DNA from: Streptacidiphilus sp. 4-A2
GTDB lineage: Bacteria > Actinomycetota > Actinomycetes > Streptomycetales > Streptomycetaceae
Length of the DNA stretch: 64,000 nucleotides
Reading direction: 5' to 3'
Assembly: GCA_014284505.1 (NCBI GenBank)
Contig: JAAFYY010000001.1
Coordinates: 1,426,001-1,490,000, forward strand
The position numbers and the translations under genes were made by a program. Below the pieces are notes generated by a model. It did no database searches, had not been told where the DNA came from, and was given only the letters and a program-made list of their open reading frames with translations. Every line of letters starts with the position of its first letter. Within the stretch, counting starts at the first letter, position 1. Shown in pieces: positions 19,007 through 40,700 of this stretch.

Positions 19007-19225
19007 TGCGGTGTCAAGGGCTCTCCGGATCCCGGTGTCCGGGCGGCGGCACGGCACTCGGCCCGCACCGGGCCACCCCGCTGAGCTGGGACAGCCCGCG
19101 CGCGGGCGGGGACGAAAAGGGCCGTACACCCCCGAGCCGCACCGGAGCTGGATGAACGCGACCGCACACCGCCCGAACGACCCGACAACTGCGGCCATGG
19201 GAAGGGACAGTGACGTAGACTCAGT

Positions 19226-19821
19226 TCAGTTGCCGCAGACGGCCGCAGGCGGGAGCAGCGCCTGGGCGGCATCGCGCGCCCAGCGGGCGGGCTCGGGCGA
19301 GCCGCTGATCGCGGCGGTGGTCATCGCACCCTCGGCGAGCAGGGCGAGCTGGCTGCCGAGCGCGGCCGTCCCGCCGGTGGCGAGGGCCAACTCGCCCAGG
19401 TAGTCGTGGAATGCGGACTTGTGATCGGCCACCGCCCGGGCCACACGCGGATCGCTCCCGCCCAACTCCCCGAAGGCGTTGACAAAGGCGCAGCCCCGGA
19501 AGTCCGGTTCGGCGAACCAGTGCCCGAGCCAGTCGAAGACCGCCGACACGCGCTGGGCCGGCTCCCCGCGGCATCGGCGTACTCGATCAGGGAGCGCAGC
19601 CAGCGGGCGTCGCGGCGCCGCAGATACGCCTCGACCAGGTCGCCCTTGGACGGGAACAGCAGATACAGCCGCTTGAGCGGCACCCCGGAGGCGCTGCGGA
19701 TCTCGTCCATGCCCACGCCCTGCACGCCGCGGGCGTAGAACAGCTCCTCCACCGCGTCCAGCACCCTGGCCCGCGCCAGTTCCGCGTCCACCACGTCAGC
19801 CACCGGAGCCCACTTCCCCAT
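19226..19821 (-). CDS. TetR-family transcriptional regulator, frameshifted
   Basis: About 198 residues. HTH: ARVLDAVEELFYARGVQGVGM, then MDEIRSASGVPLKRLYLLFPSKGDLVEAYL, the typical TetR helix-turn-helix. The ligand-binding part continues in another frame from about 19565: VFDWLGHWFAEPDFRGCAFVNAFGE (the Cys is typical of this subgroup), ending AVCGN. One base is lost near 19570. It is divergent from a DUF1348 gene, with two operators between them that it probably binds. Confidence 0.9.
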
Positions 19822-19892
19822 CTGTCGATCTACCGGCTTGCCGACATCACGGCTTACCGATCACTCGACTTCCCGACTGCCTGATTTCGCGA

Positions 19893-19954
19893 CTTGAGAA
19901 CGACCGTTCTCCTGCGTAGCCTAGCGCCATCAGCAGAGAACGGTCGTTCTCAAG
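19893..19954. promoter_or_regulatory. Paired TetR operators in mirror orientation, with promoter
   Basis: CTTGAGAACGACCGTTCTC (19893-19911) and GAGAACGGTCGTTCTCAAG (19936-19954) are exact reverse complements over 19 bases. Each is itself a near-perfect palindrome, and the cores are 40 bases apart. TTGAGA (19895-19900) and TAGCCT (19917-19922) with a 16-base gap could be the -35 and -10 for the downstream gene, so repressor would cover both the -35 and the start region. Confidence 0.8.
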
Positions 19955-19968
19955 CAGAGGAGCCCGCC

Positions 19969-20406
19969 ATGACCGTCCGGCCGCCCGTCCCACCCTTCAC
20001 CGAGCAGACAGCACTGGCCAAGGTCCAGGCCGCCGAGGACGCCTGGAACACCCGTGACCCGGAGCGGGTCGCCCTCGCCTATACCGAGGACTCCGAATGG
20101 CGCAATCGCGACCGGTTTCTGACCGGCCGCGCTGAGATCGTCACGTTCCTGCGCGAGAAATGGCAGCGGGAACTGGACTACCGGCTGCGCAAGGAACTGT
20201 GGGCCTGGGCCGGGGACCGGATCGCAGTCCGGTTCGAGTACGAGTGGCACGATGCCGGGGGCCAGTGGTGGCGCAGCTACGGCAACGAGAACTGGGAGTT
20301 CGCCCCCGACGGGCTGATGCGCAAGCGCTTCGCCAGTATCAACGACCTGCGGATCGCGGAGGCCGACCGGCGGGTCCTGCCGGAGGCCGCGGCGCCCGGC
20401 GCCTGA
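19969..20406 (+). CDS. NTF2-like DUF1348 protein
   Basis: Intact, 145 residues, the normal length. NTF2-like cone fold with the DUF1348 pattern: [51 protein letters not shown] and the end [16 protein letters not shown] 19969 follows AGAGGAG. Function unknown; the family is often under a divergent TetR repressor, as here. Confidence 0.92.
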   Translation: MTVRPPVPPFTEQTALAKVQAAEDAWNTRDPERVALAYTEDSEWRNRDRFLTGRAEIVTFLREKWQRELDYRLRKELWAWAGDRIAVRFEYEWHDAGGQWWRSYGNENWEFAPDGLMRKRFASINDLRIAEADRRVLPEAAAPGA

Positions 20407-20478
20407 ACCGCCGGAACGCTGGGAACGCTGGGCGCCCGCGCCGCGTGGCCGCGGGACGGGGCACCGGTGCTGCGTGGG

Positions 20479-20681
20479 TCAGACCGGGAGGATGTTCTCC
20501 GCCTGCGGGCCCTTCTGGCCCTGGGTGACGTCGAAGGTCACCTTCTGGCCCTCTTGGAGCTCACGGAAGCCCTGGGCGTTGATGTTCGAGTAGTGGGCGA
20601 AGACGTCGGCGCCGCCCCGTCCTGCTCGATGAATCCGAAGCCCTTTTCGGAGTTGAACCACTTCACGGTACCGCTGGCCAT
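20479..20681 (-). CDS. Cold-shock protein (CspA family), frameshifted
   Basis: About 67 residues. [22 protein letters not shown] carries RNP1 (KGFGFI); after a one-base slip near 20615 the chain continues [17 protein letters not shown] with RNP2 (VFAHY) and ends [11 protein letters not shown] chaperone or transcription antiterminator. ATG 20681 has AAGGAG at a good distance. Confidence 0.93.
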
Positions 20682-21030
20682 GCTGTTTCTCCTTGATGCG
20701 CACAGTCGCAACCGCGCCCGCACTGTGCGGGCGCCGTGTCGCCCGATCCGACCGCACGCCAGTCGATCCCGGACAGCAGAATGCCCGTGATCGCGATCAC
20801 GGGCGAGCGGAACTCGGGAACCACGACTGCTACTGCACTGAACGCTACCTGTCGTGACGCTGCGCCGCCGCAGGACGCGCGGACACGCCACGGCAAAGGA
20901 TGATCACCCGGGGCGGCGGCACCCCCGCGAACCCGGGCGGCAGCAGCGCCGACCGGGGCCGCGGGGGGCCGGATCCGGGCCCCGGAACACACTCCGGGTG
21001 ATTCACCCACTCGGCCCTCCGGCCGGCCGG
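20682..21030. other. Gap between NRPS end and cold-shock gene
   Basis: No gene seen. It holds the leader of the cold-shock gene, a 22-base perfect palindrome at 20783-20804 and a 13-base palindrome GGGTGATTCACCC at 20996-21008, about 22 bases past the NRPS stop. Confidence 0.5.
20783..20804. promoter_or_regulatory. 22-base perfect palindrome, CRP-like
   Basis: The sequence reads identically on both strands and its core GTGATCGCGATCAC fits GTGA-N6-TCAC, the CRP-family pattern. It is about 100 bases upstream of the cold-shock start, a normal activator distance. Confidence 0.5.
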
Positions 21031-28773
<7,743 letters not shown>

Positions 28774-28777
<4 letters not shown>

Positions 28778-31700
28778 TTTCGTCCACCCCACTTGGATTG
28801 CAGTCGGTCGAGCTGAGTCTGGTTGAGCGACACCAGCGGAAGGTCGGACGGCGTGTAGCCGCCGGCGTCAGGGGCCTGCGCATGCTGCGCGATCGACCGC
28901 AGCGCCCGCAGCCAGCCGTCGGCGAGCCGCTGGACGTCCTGCTGTTCCAGCAGTTCCGCCGGCCAGTCGACGCGCGCGACCAACTCCGGCCCCCCGGGGA
29001 GGTCCTGAGTGTAGGCATTGATGTCCAGCACATGGTGCACCGGCATGCCCGGATCCTGGCTGCGCGGGCCGCCGCCTTGCGGCAGTGGCTGCCAGTCCGC
29101 CCCCGGCAGCCTTGCTCCGGATGAACCACCCTGACGGCCCAGGTAGTTGAAGCCGATCTGCGGGGTCGGCGCCTCGCGCAGCTGCTCCCGGGTGGCCGGG
29201 TTCAGCTGCCGCAACAGGCCGTAGCCGATGCCGTGGTCCGGCAGCTCCCGCAACTGCTCCTTGACCCGCTTCAGCGCGCGGTCGACCAGAGCGGCATCCA
29301 GGGCCTGTGCCTCCACCCGGCTCACCGGGCCCGGATCCAACCGGACGGGTACATGCTGGTGAACCAGCCGACGGTACGGGTCAGATCGGCACGGTCGTCG
29401 ATCCCCTCGCGGCCGTGGCCCTCCAGGTCGAGCAGCAACGCGGGCTCCTGGCCGGTGCCGCGCTCGGCACGCCAGTCGACCACGGCCAGTGCCAGTGCCG
29501 TCAGCAGGACGTCGTTGACACCCGCATGGAAGGCGGTCGGGGCGGTCGTCAGCAGTGGCTGCGTCCATTCGGCCGGCAGCCGCACGGTCAGCGTCCGCAG
29601 TTCCTCGGCCGTGTCACGGGCCGGATCCAGCGGTCGGCGACCCAGCTGCGGATCCGGGGTCGCCAGCAGCCGCTGCCACAGCGGCAGTTCGGCGAGGCGC
29701 CGATCGCTGTGCGCGTCCGCGACCAGGAGTTCGGCCCACCTGCGGTAGGAGGTGAGCACAGGCGGCAGCGCGGACACCTGGTCGCCGCTGCCAGCCGCGT
29801 CGGCTCCACGCGAGCCGTCCCGGACCCCGGTCGCCGCCTCCCAGGCCGTCGCCAGGTCGGAGACAAGCGTGCGCCAGGAGACCGCGTCGACCACCAGATG
29901 GTGCCCGAGCAGGAGCAACTGTCCCGGGTGGGAGGGCCCGGCGTCGAACCAGACGACCTCCAGTACCCGCGCGGCCCCGGGCCGCAGCCGGCGCCGGGCA
30001 GCCTCGCCGGCCTGGGCCACCACCGCGGCGGTGGCCAGGTCGTCCAGTTGCGGATGTCGACCCGCGTCAGCCGCTCGTGCGCGGCACCGCCAGCACTCCA
30101 GGCCGCGGCGGCGCCTTCGCCACCGGTGACCCGCAACCGCAGCGTGTCATGGTGGTCGATCAGCATCTGCAACGCGTGCACCAGGTCCTTCTCGTCCGCC
30201 CCGGCGGGGAACGCAGCATGGTGGACTGGTTGTAGCCGTCGAGCGGTCCGGGACGGTCCAGGAACCAGGCGGATGGGCGTCAGCGGCAACTCACCGGTAC
30301 CGGATCGGCGGTGACCTGGAGGGCCTCGCGAGCGGAACCGCGACCGCGGCGATCGCCTCCGGGGTGCGCACAAAGACATCGCGGGGAGTGATCACCAGCC
30401 CGGCCCGGCGGGCCCTGCTGACCACCTGGATGGACAGGATGCTGTCGCCGCCGAGTGCGAAGAAGTCGTCGTCGGCGCCGACCGCACTGGTCCCCAGAAT
30501 GTCCGCGAAGACTTCACTGAGGATTCGTTCCTGCTCGGTCCGCGGCCACGCCCCGACACCCGACCCGCATCCACCCCCGGAACCGGAAGCGCCCCCGATC
30601 CACCTTCCCATTCGGCAACAACGGCAACGCATCCAACACCACCCACACCGACGGCACCATATACCCCGGCAACACCTCCCCCAACACCCGCCGAACCCCC
30701 TCCACCGACACACCCACACACCCCCGTCAAACACCACATACCCCACCAACCGACCACCATCACCACTCACCACCACACACCCACCCACCACACCCAACAT
30801 CCAACAACGCCGCCTCCACCTCACCCAACTCCACCGGAAACCACGCACCTGATCATCCACCCGACCACAAACTCCAACACCCCATCCCCACCCCACCGCA
30901 CCACATCCCCGTCCGATACATCCGCTCCCCACCACCCACAAACGGATCCCCCACAAACCGCGACGCCGTCAACCCACCCCGACCCAAATACCCCCGCGCC
31001 AACCCCGCACCCCCACATACAACTCACCACACACCCCCACCGGCACCAAACCCAACCCACCATCCAACACATACACCCGCACATTCTGAATCGGCCCACC
31101 AATCGGCACCACACCACCACTGCCACTGCCACTGCCACTGCCACTGCCACTGCCACTCTCCAGCACAAACCGATGAGCCGTCACATCAATCGCAGCCTCA
31201 GTCGGCCCATACACATTCACCACCTCAACCCCCCACTCACCCACCACCGCGAAGCCAACCCCACCGACAACACCTCACCACCCGACACCACCAACCGCAA
31301 ACACCCAGGCACCCCCACCGAACCACCCTCCAACACCGCCAACAACAACGACGGCACGAACTGCGCCACCGTCACACCCAACCCACCCATCACCCCCAAC
31401 AAACCATCCGGATCCCGACTCAACCCCGACGGCACCACACACACCGACGCACCATGCAACAACGGCAACCACACCTCCCACACCGACGCATCAAAACTCG
31501 CCGACGTCCGCGCCAACACCCGATCCCCCACACCCAACCCCACAAACCCCGCCAACCACACCATATGATTCACCAACGCCCCATGCCCCACCACCACACC
31601 CTTCGGCACCCCCGACGAACCCGACGTATAAATCACATACGCCGCATCACCCCCCGACACCACCACACCCCCACCAAACCCAACACCCGAACCCTGACCA

Positions 31701-34700
31701 GAACCAGAACCCGAACCCCCGACAACACCTCCGACAACCCCACCACCGGAACACCCAACACCCCACCATCCAACCCCCACCCATCCACACCCACCACCAC
31801 CACCGGACACGCATCACCCACCATAAACACCAACCGCCCCACCGGATACTCCGGATCCAACGGCAAATACGCCGCACCCACCTTCAACACACCAACATCG
31901 CCACAACCAACCCCACCGACCCCGGCAACGCCAACCCCACCACATCCCCCACACCCACACCACAACCCACCAAAACCCCGCCACCACATCCGACCGCGCA
32001 TCCAACTCCGCATACGACAACTCCACCACCCCATCCACCACCGCAACCGCCCCAGGACACCGACCCACCACCAAACCAAACAACTCCGGCACCGACACCA
32101 CCCCAACCCAACACCCACACCACAACCCAACCCCAACAACCCCTCACGACCACCCACACCCAACACATCAAACGACCCCACCCGCACCCCCGCATCAACC
32201 ACCACCACACCCAACAACCCCACCAACCGCTCCACCAACAACCCCACACCCCCACCCCAAACACATCAGACGAAAACTCCAGGCTGCCCTCGATACCGCC
32301 GAGTCCGGTGTCCTGGTCCCTGGTCTCGGTAAAGCTGAAGGTGAGGTCGAACTTGCTGATCCCGGTGTGGACCGGCTGCCGGCCCACGGTGATCCCGGGC
32401 AGGTCGATCTCCGCGGACTCCTGGTTCTGGAGCACCAGCATGGTCTGGAAGAGCGGGTGATGATCCTGCGCCCGCGTCGGCCGCAGCGCGTCCACCAACA
32501 CCTCGAACGGCACGTCCTGGTTGGCGTAGGCCGCCAGGTCGAACTCCCGTACCCGATCCAGGAGCTCCCGGAAGGTCGGGTTGCCGCTCAGGTCGGTCCG
32601 CAGCACCAGGGTGTTGACGAAGAAGCCGACCATGTCGTCCAGGGCCTCGTCAGTCCGCCCGGGCCACGCCGTCCCCAAGGGGATGTCCTCACCCGCAACC
32701 ATGTCGCGACAGCAGTACGGCCACCGCAGCCTGAAGCACCATGAACAATGTGCACCCACTCGCGCGAGCCAGCTCGGTCAGCCCGCGATGCACCTCAGCG
32801 TCCACCACAAACGGCACCACATCCCCCGCGGTTGCTCGAAACCGCCGGACGCGGATTCTCCAGCGGAAGCTCCAACAACTCCGGCACTCCCGCTAGTGCC
32901 TCCCGCCAAACGCCAACTGCCGAGCCGCCACGCTCCCCGGATCGTCGGCGTCACCCAGTACACCCGCTGCCACAACGTGTAGTCCACATAGTCCACCGGC
33001 AGCTCCACCCACTCCGGCGCCCGCCCCGACCGCGCACGGTAGGCCAGGCCCAGATCACGTGCCAACGGCGCCAGCGACCAACCATCCGCCGCGATGTGGT
33101 GCACCACCAGCACCAGCACATGGAGTCCGGTCCCGACCGGAACAGCCGCACCCGCAACGGCATTTCGGACCGCACATCAAAGGTCGACGACACCGCGTCG
33201 GTGAGAGCCTGCTCCAGCCGGTCCGGCTCCACCTCGTACACAGTGGTGTCCAGCTCGACGGCCGACGGCTCCAGCACCAACTGCCGGCACACCATCAGCC
33301 TCCGGAAACACCGTACGCAGACTCGCATGCGCCCCACCAGATCCGCAACGCCCACCACAACGCACGCACATCCAACGGACCGTCAAGCCGCAGCACCATA
33401 GGCACGTTGTACGTGGGACTGGCCCCCTCCAGACGATCCAGGAACCACAACCGCTGCTGAGCCGAAGACAACGGCAACAGCTCCGGACGTGACTGCCGCA
33501 CCAGAGCCGTCCGGCCCGGTCCGCGTCCCGAGCGCGGCCGCCAGCCCGGCGACGGTGGGTGGTCGAACAGCGTCCGGACTCCCAGCTCCACTCGAGCACC
33601 GACCGCACCCGGCTGACCAGCCGCGTCGCCAGCAGTGAGTGGCCGCCGATCCGGAAGAAGTCGTCGTCGACGCCGACCCGCTCGACTCCGAGTACGCCGG
33701 CGAACAGGCCGCAGAGGATCTCCTCGGACGCTGTCCGCGCGGCACGGCCGCCCCCGCCGGAGACCGCCGGTGCCGGCAGCGCCCGCTGGTCCACCTTGCC
33801 GTTGGAGTCAGCGGCAGCGCGTCCAGCAGTACGAACGCAGCACCTGGTACTCCGGCAGCGCCCGGCCGGCCCCGGCGGCGAGCCCGGCCGGGTCGAGCAC
33901 CGCTCCGGCCGAGGGCCACCACGTAAGCGACCAGTCGCCGGTCACCCGAGGTCCTCGCGGACCAGTACAAAGGCGTCAGCGACCCCCGGAAGGGCAGCCA
34001 ACACCCCTTCCACCTCGCCCAGTTCGATCCGGTAGCCGCGCAGCTTGATGACTGTCGGCGCGAGAGGTACCACCTGCCCGTCGGCGTTCCAGCGGACCAG
34101 GTCGCCGGTGCGTACATCCGGCCGCCGTGGGTCGAACGGGTCCCCACAAGCGGGTGGCGGTCGCGGCCGGACGCCGCTGTATCCCGGGCCGCACCCGGCC
34201 GGAGATGTACAGCTCACCGGTGACCCGGGCGGAACCGGCCGCAGGCCCGGCGTCCAGCACCCGCAGCCGCATACCGGCGAGCGGACGCCCGATCGGCGGC
34301 GGCCCGACCGGGTGACCGGAGTGACCGATAGCGACTGGCGAAGGTGGTGGCTCGGTCGGGCCGTAGACATGCCACACCTGGGTGTCCGGCAGCGCGTTCG
34401 CCAGTTGCTGCATGGCGTCGGCGACGCCAGCTCACCACCCGCACAGATCATCCGGAGACCGGCGAAGGAGCCGGATCCGTCTCGGCCAGCACGTTGAACA
34501 GCCGGGTCAGGAACACCGCGGTCACACCGCCGGTGTCACCACCTCACGCAACAGGTGCGGCTCCAAGGTGCCGCAGGGGCGACCACTACCCGCCGCCGCC
34601 CAGCAGCGGCGCCCAGATCTCGAAGGTGGAGCGTCGAAGACATAGGCCAATGCATCAGCACCCTGGGCCACGCCCGCAGCCCAGCCGCCGTCCTCGGCCA

Positions 34701-37700
34701 GCGCCACGACATCCGCGTGGGACACCCGACGCCCCTTGGGCACACCGGTCGAGCCAGAGGTGAACATCACATACGCCAGCTGCCGGACCGTCCACGGCCA
34801 CCGGGAGCGGGCCCGGCCGGGCCGGGCCGGGAGACCAGGCCTCCACGGGCGTCCACCAGCAGTACCGGCAGAGTCCTGCTCACCCGGTTGACCCAGGATG
34901 GTCCGCATGCTCGACGCCGACCACCAGTGCCCTGATCCCGGCGACGTCCGTCACCTGGTCCAGACGTTCCTCGGCCAGCGCGTGTTCCAGGGGCACATAG
35001 CGCCGCCGGACCGCACGGCGGCCAGAGAGGCGGTGACCACGCCGGCCGAGCGCCCCAGCAGGATCCCCACGCCGTCCTCGGCGCGGACCCCAGGCCGGTC
35101 AGGCAGCCGCCAACTCGGCTGAGAGCAGGTCCAGTTCCCGGTACGACAGTGGCTCGCCGTCGCCGGACACCGCCACCGCGTCGGGATGCGCCGCCACCTG
35201 GGCCGCGAACAGCTGCGGCAGTCCCGCCGCAGGCAGGTCGGCCGACAGCCGCGCGCCCTCGCCCCATTCGGCGAGCCGGACACGCTCGTCGGTGGACAGC
35301 AGGTCATAGGCACGCAGGGGCGGTCGCGGGTCGGCGACGACCGCTTCCAGCAGTCGGGTCAGCCGCCCGGCGAAGGCCTCCACCGTAGCGGCGTCGAAGA
35401 GCGCGGTGGCGTACTCGATGCCCGCCGTCAGGCCGCCTTCGCCGGGATCCTCACTGAAGGCGAAGGTCAGATCGAACTTGCTGATCCCGTTGTGCGCCAG
35501 GCGGTCGGTCACCGTCAGACCGGCAACTCGACCGCCGCGGTCTCCTGGTTCTGCAGAACCAGCATGGTCTGGAAGAGCGGGTGGTGGTCCCGTGCCCGGA
35601 CCGGGTTGAGGTGCTCCACCAGGCGCTCGAACGGCAGCAGGTCCTGGTGTGCGTAGGCGGCCAGGTCGAACTCCCGCACCCGGGACAGCAGTTCCCGGAA
35701 GGTCGGATCGCCGCTCAGGTCGGTCCGCAGTACCAGGGTGTTGACGAAGAAGCCGACCATGTCCTCCAGCACGGCATCGGTGCGGCCTGCGACCGGGCTG
35801 CCGAGGGGAATGTCCTCCCCCGCGCCATGGCGGCAGAGCAGGGTCGCCACGGCCGCCTGCAACACCATGAACAAGCTGCTATTGGAGGACATCGCCAGCT
35901 CGCGAGCCGGGCGTGCAGCTCCGGCTCCAGGGTGTAGCCGAAGACCTGGCCCGCACTGTCCACCACGGCCGGACGCGGTCGATCCAGGGCAGCCGCAGCA
36001 GCCCTGGGCCTCGGCCAGGGCCTGTTCCCAGAAGGAGAGTTGACGTGAGACCACGCTCTCCGGATCGGTCTCGTCACCGAGCATGGCGCGCTGCCAGAGC
36101 GCGTAGTCGGCGTACTGGACGGCCAGCTGCGGCTGTCCGGAGATGCTTCCCGCCATTCGGTCGCGGTAGGCAGCTCCCAGATCACGTACCAGCGGCGCCA
36201 AGGACCAGCCGTCCCCGGCGATGTGATGGAGTACCAGAACCAGGGTGTGGCTCGCGGCCCCGGTCCGGAACAGCGACCGCGCAGAGGGACGTCGTGGACG
36301 TCGAAGGGGCTGGTCACCGCCTCGGTGACGGCGTTCCAGCGCATCGGGGTCGATGTCCAGCACAGGCAGCGCCGGCTCCATCGCATCCGGGTCCAGTATC
36401 AGCTGGTACGGGACGCCGTCCCGCTCCGGAAGACCGTACGCAGCGCCTCATGCCGACGCACCAGCACACAGGGCCTTGCCGCAGGGTGTCGACCTGAAGC
36501 TGCCCCTCCATCTCCATGACCAGGGCAGGTTGTAGCTGAAGCTCGGCCTTCGAGCTGGTCGGACCACAGCCGCTGCTGGGCGAACGACAGCGGAATCAGT
36601 TCCGGACGCGGGCCCGGAACCACAATGCTGCGGGCCTGGCGCCGGCGCCGAGCTCCTGCGCCAGAGCTCGGCGACCGTCGGGTGCTCGAAGATCAGCCGG
36701 ACCGGAACCTCCACCGAGCACCGACCTGATCCGGCTCGCCAGCCGGGTCGCCAGCAGGGAGTGCCCTCGAGTTCGAAGAAGCCCTCATCGATCCCGACCC
36801 GGGGCACTCCCAGTATCTCCGCGAAGACTTCGCTGAGGATTCGTTCCTGCTCGGTCCGCGGCCCACGCCCGACACCCGACCCGCATCCACCCCCGGAACC
36901 GGAAGCGCCCGCCGATCCACCTTCCCATTCGGCAACAACGGCAACGCATCCAACACCACCCACACCGACGGCACCATATCCCCGGCAACACCTCCCCCAA
37001 CACCCGCCGAACCCCCTCCACCGACACACCCACCACACCCCCGTCAAACACCACATACCCACCAACCGACCACCATCACCACTCACCACCACACACCCAC
37101 CACCACACCCACATCCAACAACGCCGCCTCCACCTCACCCAACTCCACCCGGAAACACGCACCTTCACCTGATCATCCACCCGACCACAAACTCCAAACC
37201 CATCCCCACCCCACCGCACCACATCCCCCGTCCGATACATCCGCCCCCACCACCCACAAACGGATCCCCACAAACCGCGACGCCGTCAACCCACCCCGAC
37301 CCAAATACCCCGCGCCAACCCGCACCCCCCACATACAACTCACACCCCCCACCGGCACCAAACCCAACCCACCATCCAACACATACACCCGCACATTCTG
37401 AATCGGCCACCAATCGGCACCACACCACCACTGCCAGCCACTGCCACTGCCACTGCCACTGCCACTCTCCAGCACAAACCGATGAGCCGTCACATCAATC
37501 GCAGCCTCAGTCGGCCCATACACATTCACCACCTCAACCCCCACTCCCACCACCGCGAAGCCAACCCCCACCCACCAACACCGACACCACCAACCGCAAA
37601 CACCCAGGCACCCCCACCGAACCACCCTCCAACACCGCCAACAACAACGACGGCACGAACTGCGCCACCGTCACACCCAACCCACCCATCACCCCAACAA

Positions 37701-40700
37701 ACCATCCGGATCCCGACTCAACCCCGACGGCACCACACACACCGACGCACCATGCAACAACGGCAACCACACCTCCCACACCGACGCATCAAAACTCGCC
37801 GACGTCCGCGCCAACACCCGATCCCCACACCCAACCCCACAAACCCCGCCAACCACACCATATGATTCACCAACGCCCCATGCCCCACCACCACACCCTT
37901 CGGCACCCCGACGAACCCGACGTATAAATCACATACGCCGCATCACCCCCCGACACCACACCCCCACCAAACCCAACACCCGAACCCTGACCAGAACCAG
38001 AACCCGAACCCCCCGACAACACCTCCGACAACCCCACCACCGGAACACCCAACACCCACCATCCAACCCCCACCCATCCACACCCACCACCACCACCGGA
38101 CACGCATCACCCACCATAAACACCAACCGCCCCACCGGATACTCCGGATCCAACGGCAAATACGCCGCACCCACCTTCAACACACCCAACATCGCCACAA
38201 CCAACCCCACCGACCCCGGCAACGCCAACCCCACCACATCCCCCACACCCACACCACAACCCACCAAAAACCCCGCCACCACATCCGACCGCGCATCCAA
38301 CTCCGCATACGACAACTCCACCACCCCATCCACCACCGCAACCGCCCCAGGACACCGACCCACCACCAAACCAAACAACTCCGGCACCGACACCACCCCC
38401 AACCCAACACCCACACCACAACCCAACCCAACAACCCTCACGACACCCACACCCAACACATCAAACGACCCCACCCGCACCCCGCATCAACCACCACCAC
38501 ACCCAACAACCCACCAACCGCTCCACCAACAACCCCACACCCCCCACCCCAAACACATCAGACGAAAACTCCAGGTATCCATCCAGGCCGGCCGGCTTGC
38601 CGTGCTCGTCATGGAGCTCGGTGATGGAGAAGGTCAGATCGAACCGGCTCACGCCGGTGTGCACAGGCATGCTGCCGACCGTGAGCCCGGGCAAGTCCAG
38701 CTCGGGGGCGGCCTGGTTCTGGAGCACCAGCATGGTCTGGAAGAGCGGGTGATGGTCGCGGCTGCGCGTCGGGTTGAGCGCCTCCACCAGCTGCTCGAAC
38801 GGCAGATCCTGATGTGCATAGGCCGCCAGGTCGAACTCGCGCACCGGGCGAGCACCTCCTGGAAGGTCGGGTTCCCGCTGAGATCCGTCCGCAGCACCAG
38901 GGTGTTGACGAAGAAGCCGACCATCTCGGCCAGGGCCTCGTCGGTCCGCCGGCCACCGCCGTCCCCAACGGGATGTCCTCACCCGCGCCGTGCCGCGACA
39001 GCAGCACCGAAACGGCGGCCTGAAGCACCATGAACAGAGTGCATCCGTTTGCGCCGGCCAGCTCGGTCAGCCCGCGATGCACCTCAGCGTCCACCACAAA
39101 CGGCACCACACCGCCGCGGTTGCTCGAAACCGCCGGACGCGGATTTTCCAGCGGGAGCTCCAGCAGCTCCGGCGCCCCTGCCAACGCCTCCCGCCAGAAG
39201 GCCAAATGCCGGCCGGACGCACTGTCCGGATCGCCACCGTCACCAGCACATCCCGCTGCCACAAGGTGTAGTCCGCATAGTCCACCGGCAGCTCCACCCA
39301 CCCCGGCATGCCACCCTCGACCCGCGCACGGTAGGCCAGGCCAAGATCGCGTGCCAACGGCGCCAGGGACCAACCATCCGCGGCAATGTGGTGCATCACC
39401 AGTGCCAGTACATGGGACTCCGGTCCCGACCGGAACAGCCGCACCCGCAAAGGTACTTCGGACCGCACATCGAAGGTCAGCGACACCGTGTCGGCCAGGG
39501 CCTGCTCCAGTCGCTCGGGAGCGACCTCGTACACGGTGGTGTCCAGCTCGACGGCCGACGCTTCCAGCACCAACTGCCGCGGCACACCGTCAGCCTCCGG
39601 AAACACCGTACGCAGACTCGCATGCCGCCCCACCAGATCCCGCAACGCCCACCACAACGCACTCATATCCAACGGACCGTCAAGCCGCAGCACCATCGGC
39701 ACGTTGTACGTGGGACTGGCCCCCTCCAGACGATCCAGGAACCACAACCGCTGCTGAGCCGAAGACAACGGCAGTACCTCCGGGCGTGGTTGCCGTGTCA
39801 GTTCCAGACCCCGCCCAACCCCGTCACCACCCCCCACCAAACCCGCCACCACCCGCGCCAACCCCACCACCGTCGGATTCTCAAACACACACCGCACCGA
39901 CACCTCCACACCCAACACCCCACGCACCCGACCCACCAACCGCGTCGCCAACAACGAATGCCCACCCAACACAAAAAAATCATCCCGAACCCCCACCCGA
40001 CCCAACCCCAACACCTCCGCAAACAACCGCTCCAACACCTCCTCAAACACCGACCCCGCAACACCCCCACCCACACCCCCACCCACCACCGGAACCGGCA
40101 ACACCCGCCAATCCACCTTCCCATTCACCGTCAACGGCAACCCATCCACCACCACAAACACCGACGGCACCATAAACCCGGCAACACCCCACCCACAAAC
40201 CCAGCCAACTCCCCACCACCCACCACACACCCCTCACCCAACACCACATACGCCACCAAACAACCCCCACCACCACCCACATCCCCCGTACCATCACAAA
40301 CGCCCCCACCACACCCACATGCCCCAACAACACACCCTCCACCTCACCCAACTCAATCCGAAAACCACGCAACTTCACCAACCCATCCACCCGACCCACA
40401 AACACCAACTCACCACCACCATCCCACCGCACCAAATCCCCCGTCCGATACATCCGCCCCCACCACCCACAAACGGATCCGCCACAAACCGCGACGCCGT
40501 CAACCCACCCGCACCCACATAACCCCGCGCCACACCCACCCCACCCACATACAACTCCCCCACCACCCCACCAGCCACCAACCCCAACCCACCATCCAAC
40601 ACATACAACCGCACCCCATCAAACGCCCGCCCAATCGCCGGCACCCCCACCAACCCACCACCCACCACAAACCGCGACGCAAACGTCGTCGTCTCCGTCG

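Larger units (their letters stand above)
30580..33500 (-). other. NRPS module 4 C-A: skewed A domain, Gln-like code
   Basis: C4 has HHIAADGWS and ends in a GISKFDLTF segment. A4 has [53 protein letters not shown] and [11 protein letters not shown]. By eye the pocket is Asp-Ala-Trp-Gln-Val-Ser-Val-Ile-Asp(-Lys). This is nearest to Gln codes such as DAWQFGLIDK but shares positions with Ser codes, so the substrate is uncertain. It is the same as module 2. Confidence 0.65.
36650..39790 (-). other. NRPS module 2: C-A-T, skewed A domain, same code as module 4
   Basis: C2 has [19 protein letters not shown]2 reads as A4 ([30 protein letters not shown]), so the same residue is expected at positions 2 and 4 before epimerisation. 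T2 (GFFEL then SLL/ATR-type residues in adjacent frames) lies near 36750-36780. Confidence 0.7.
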
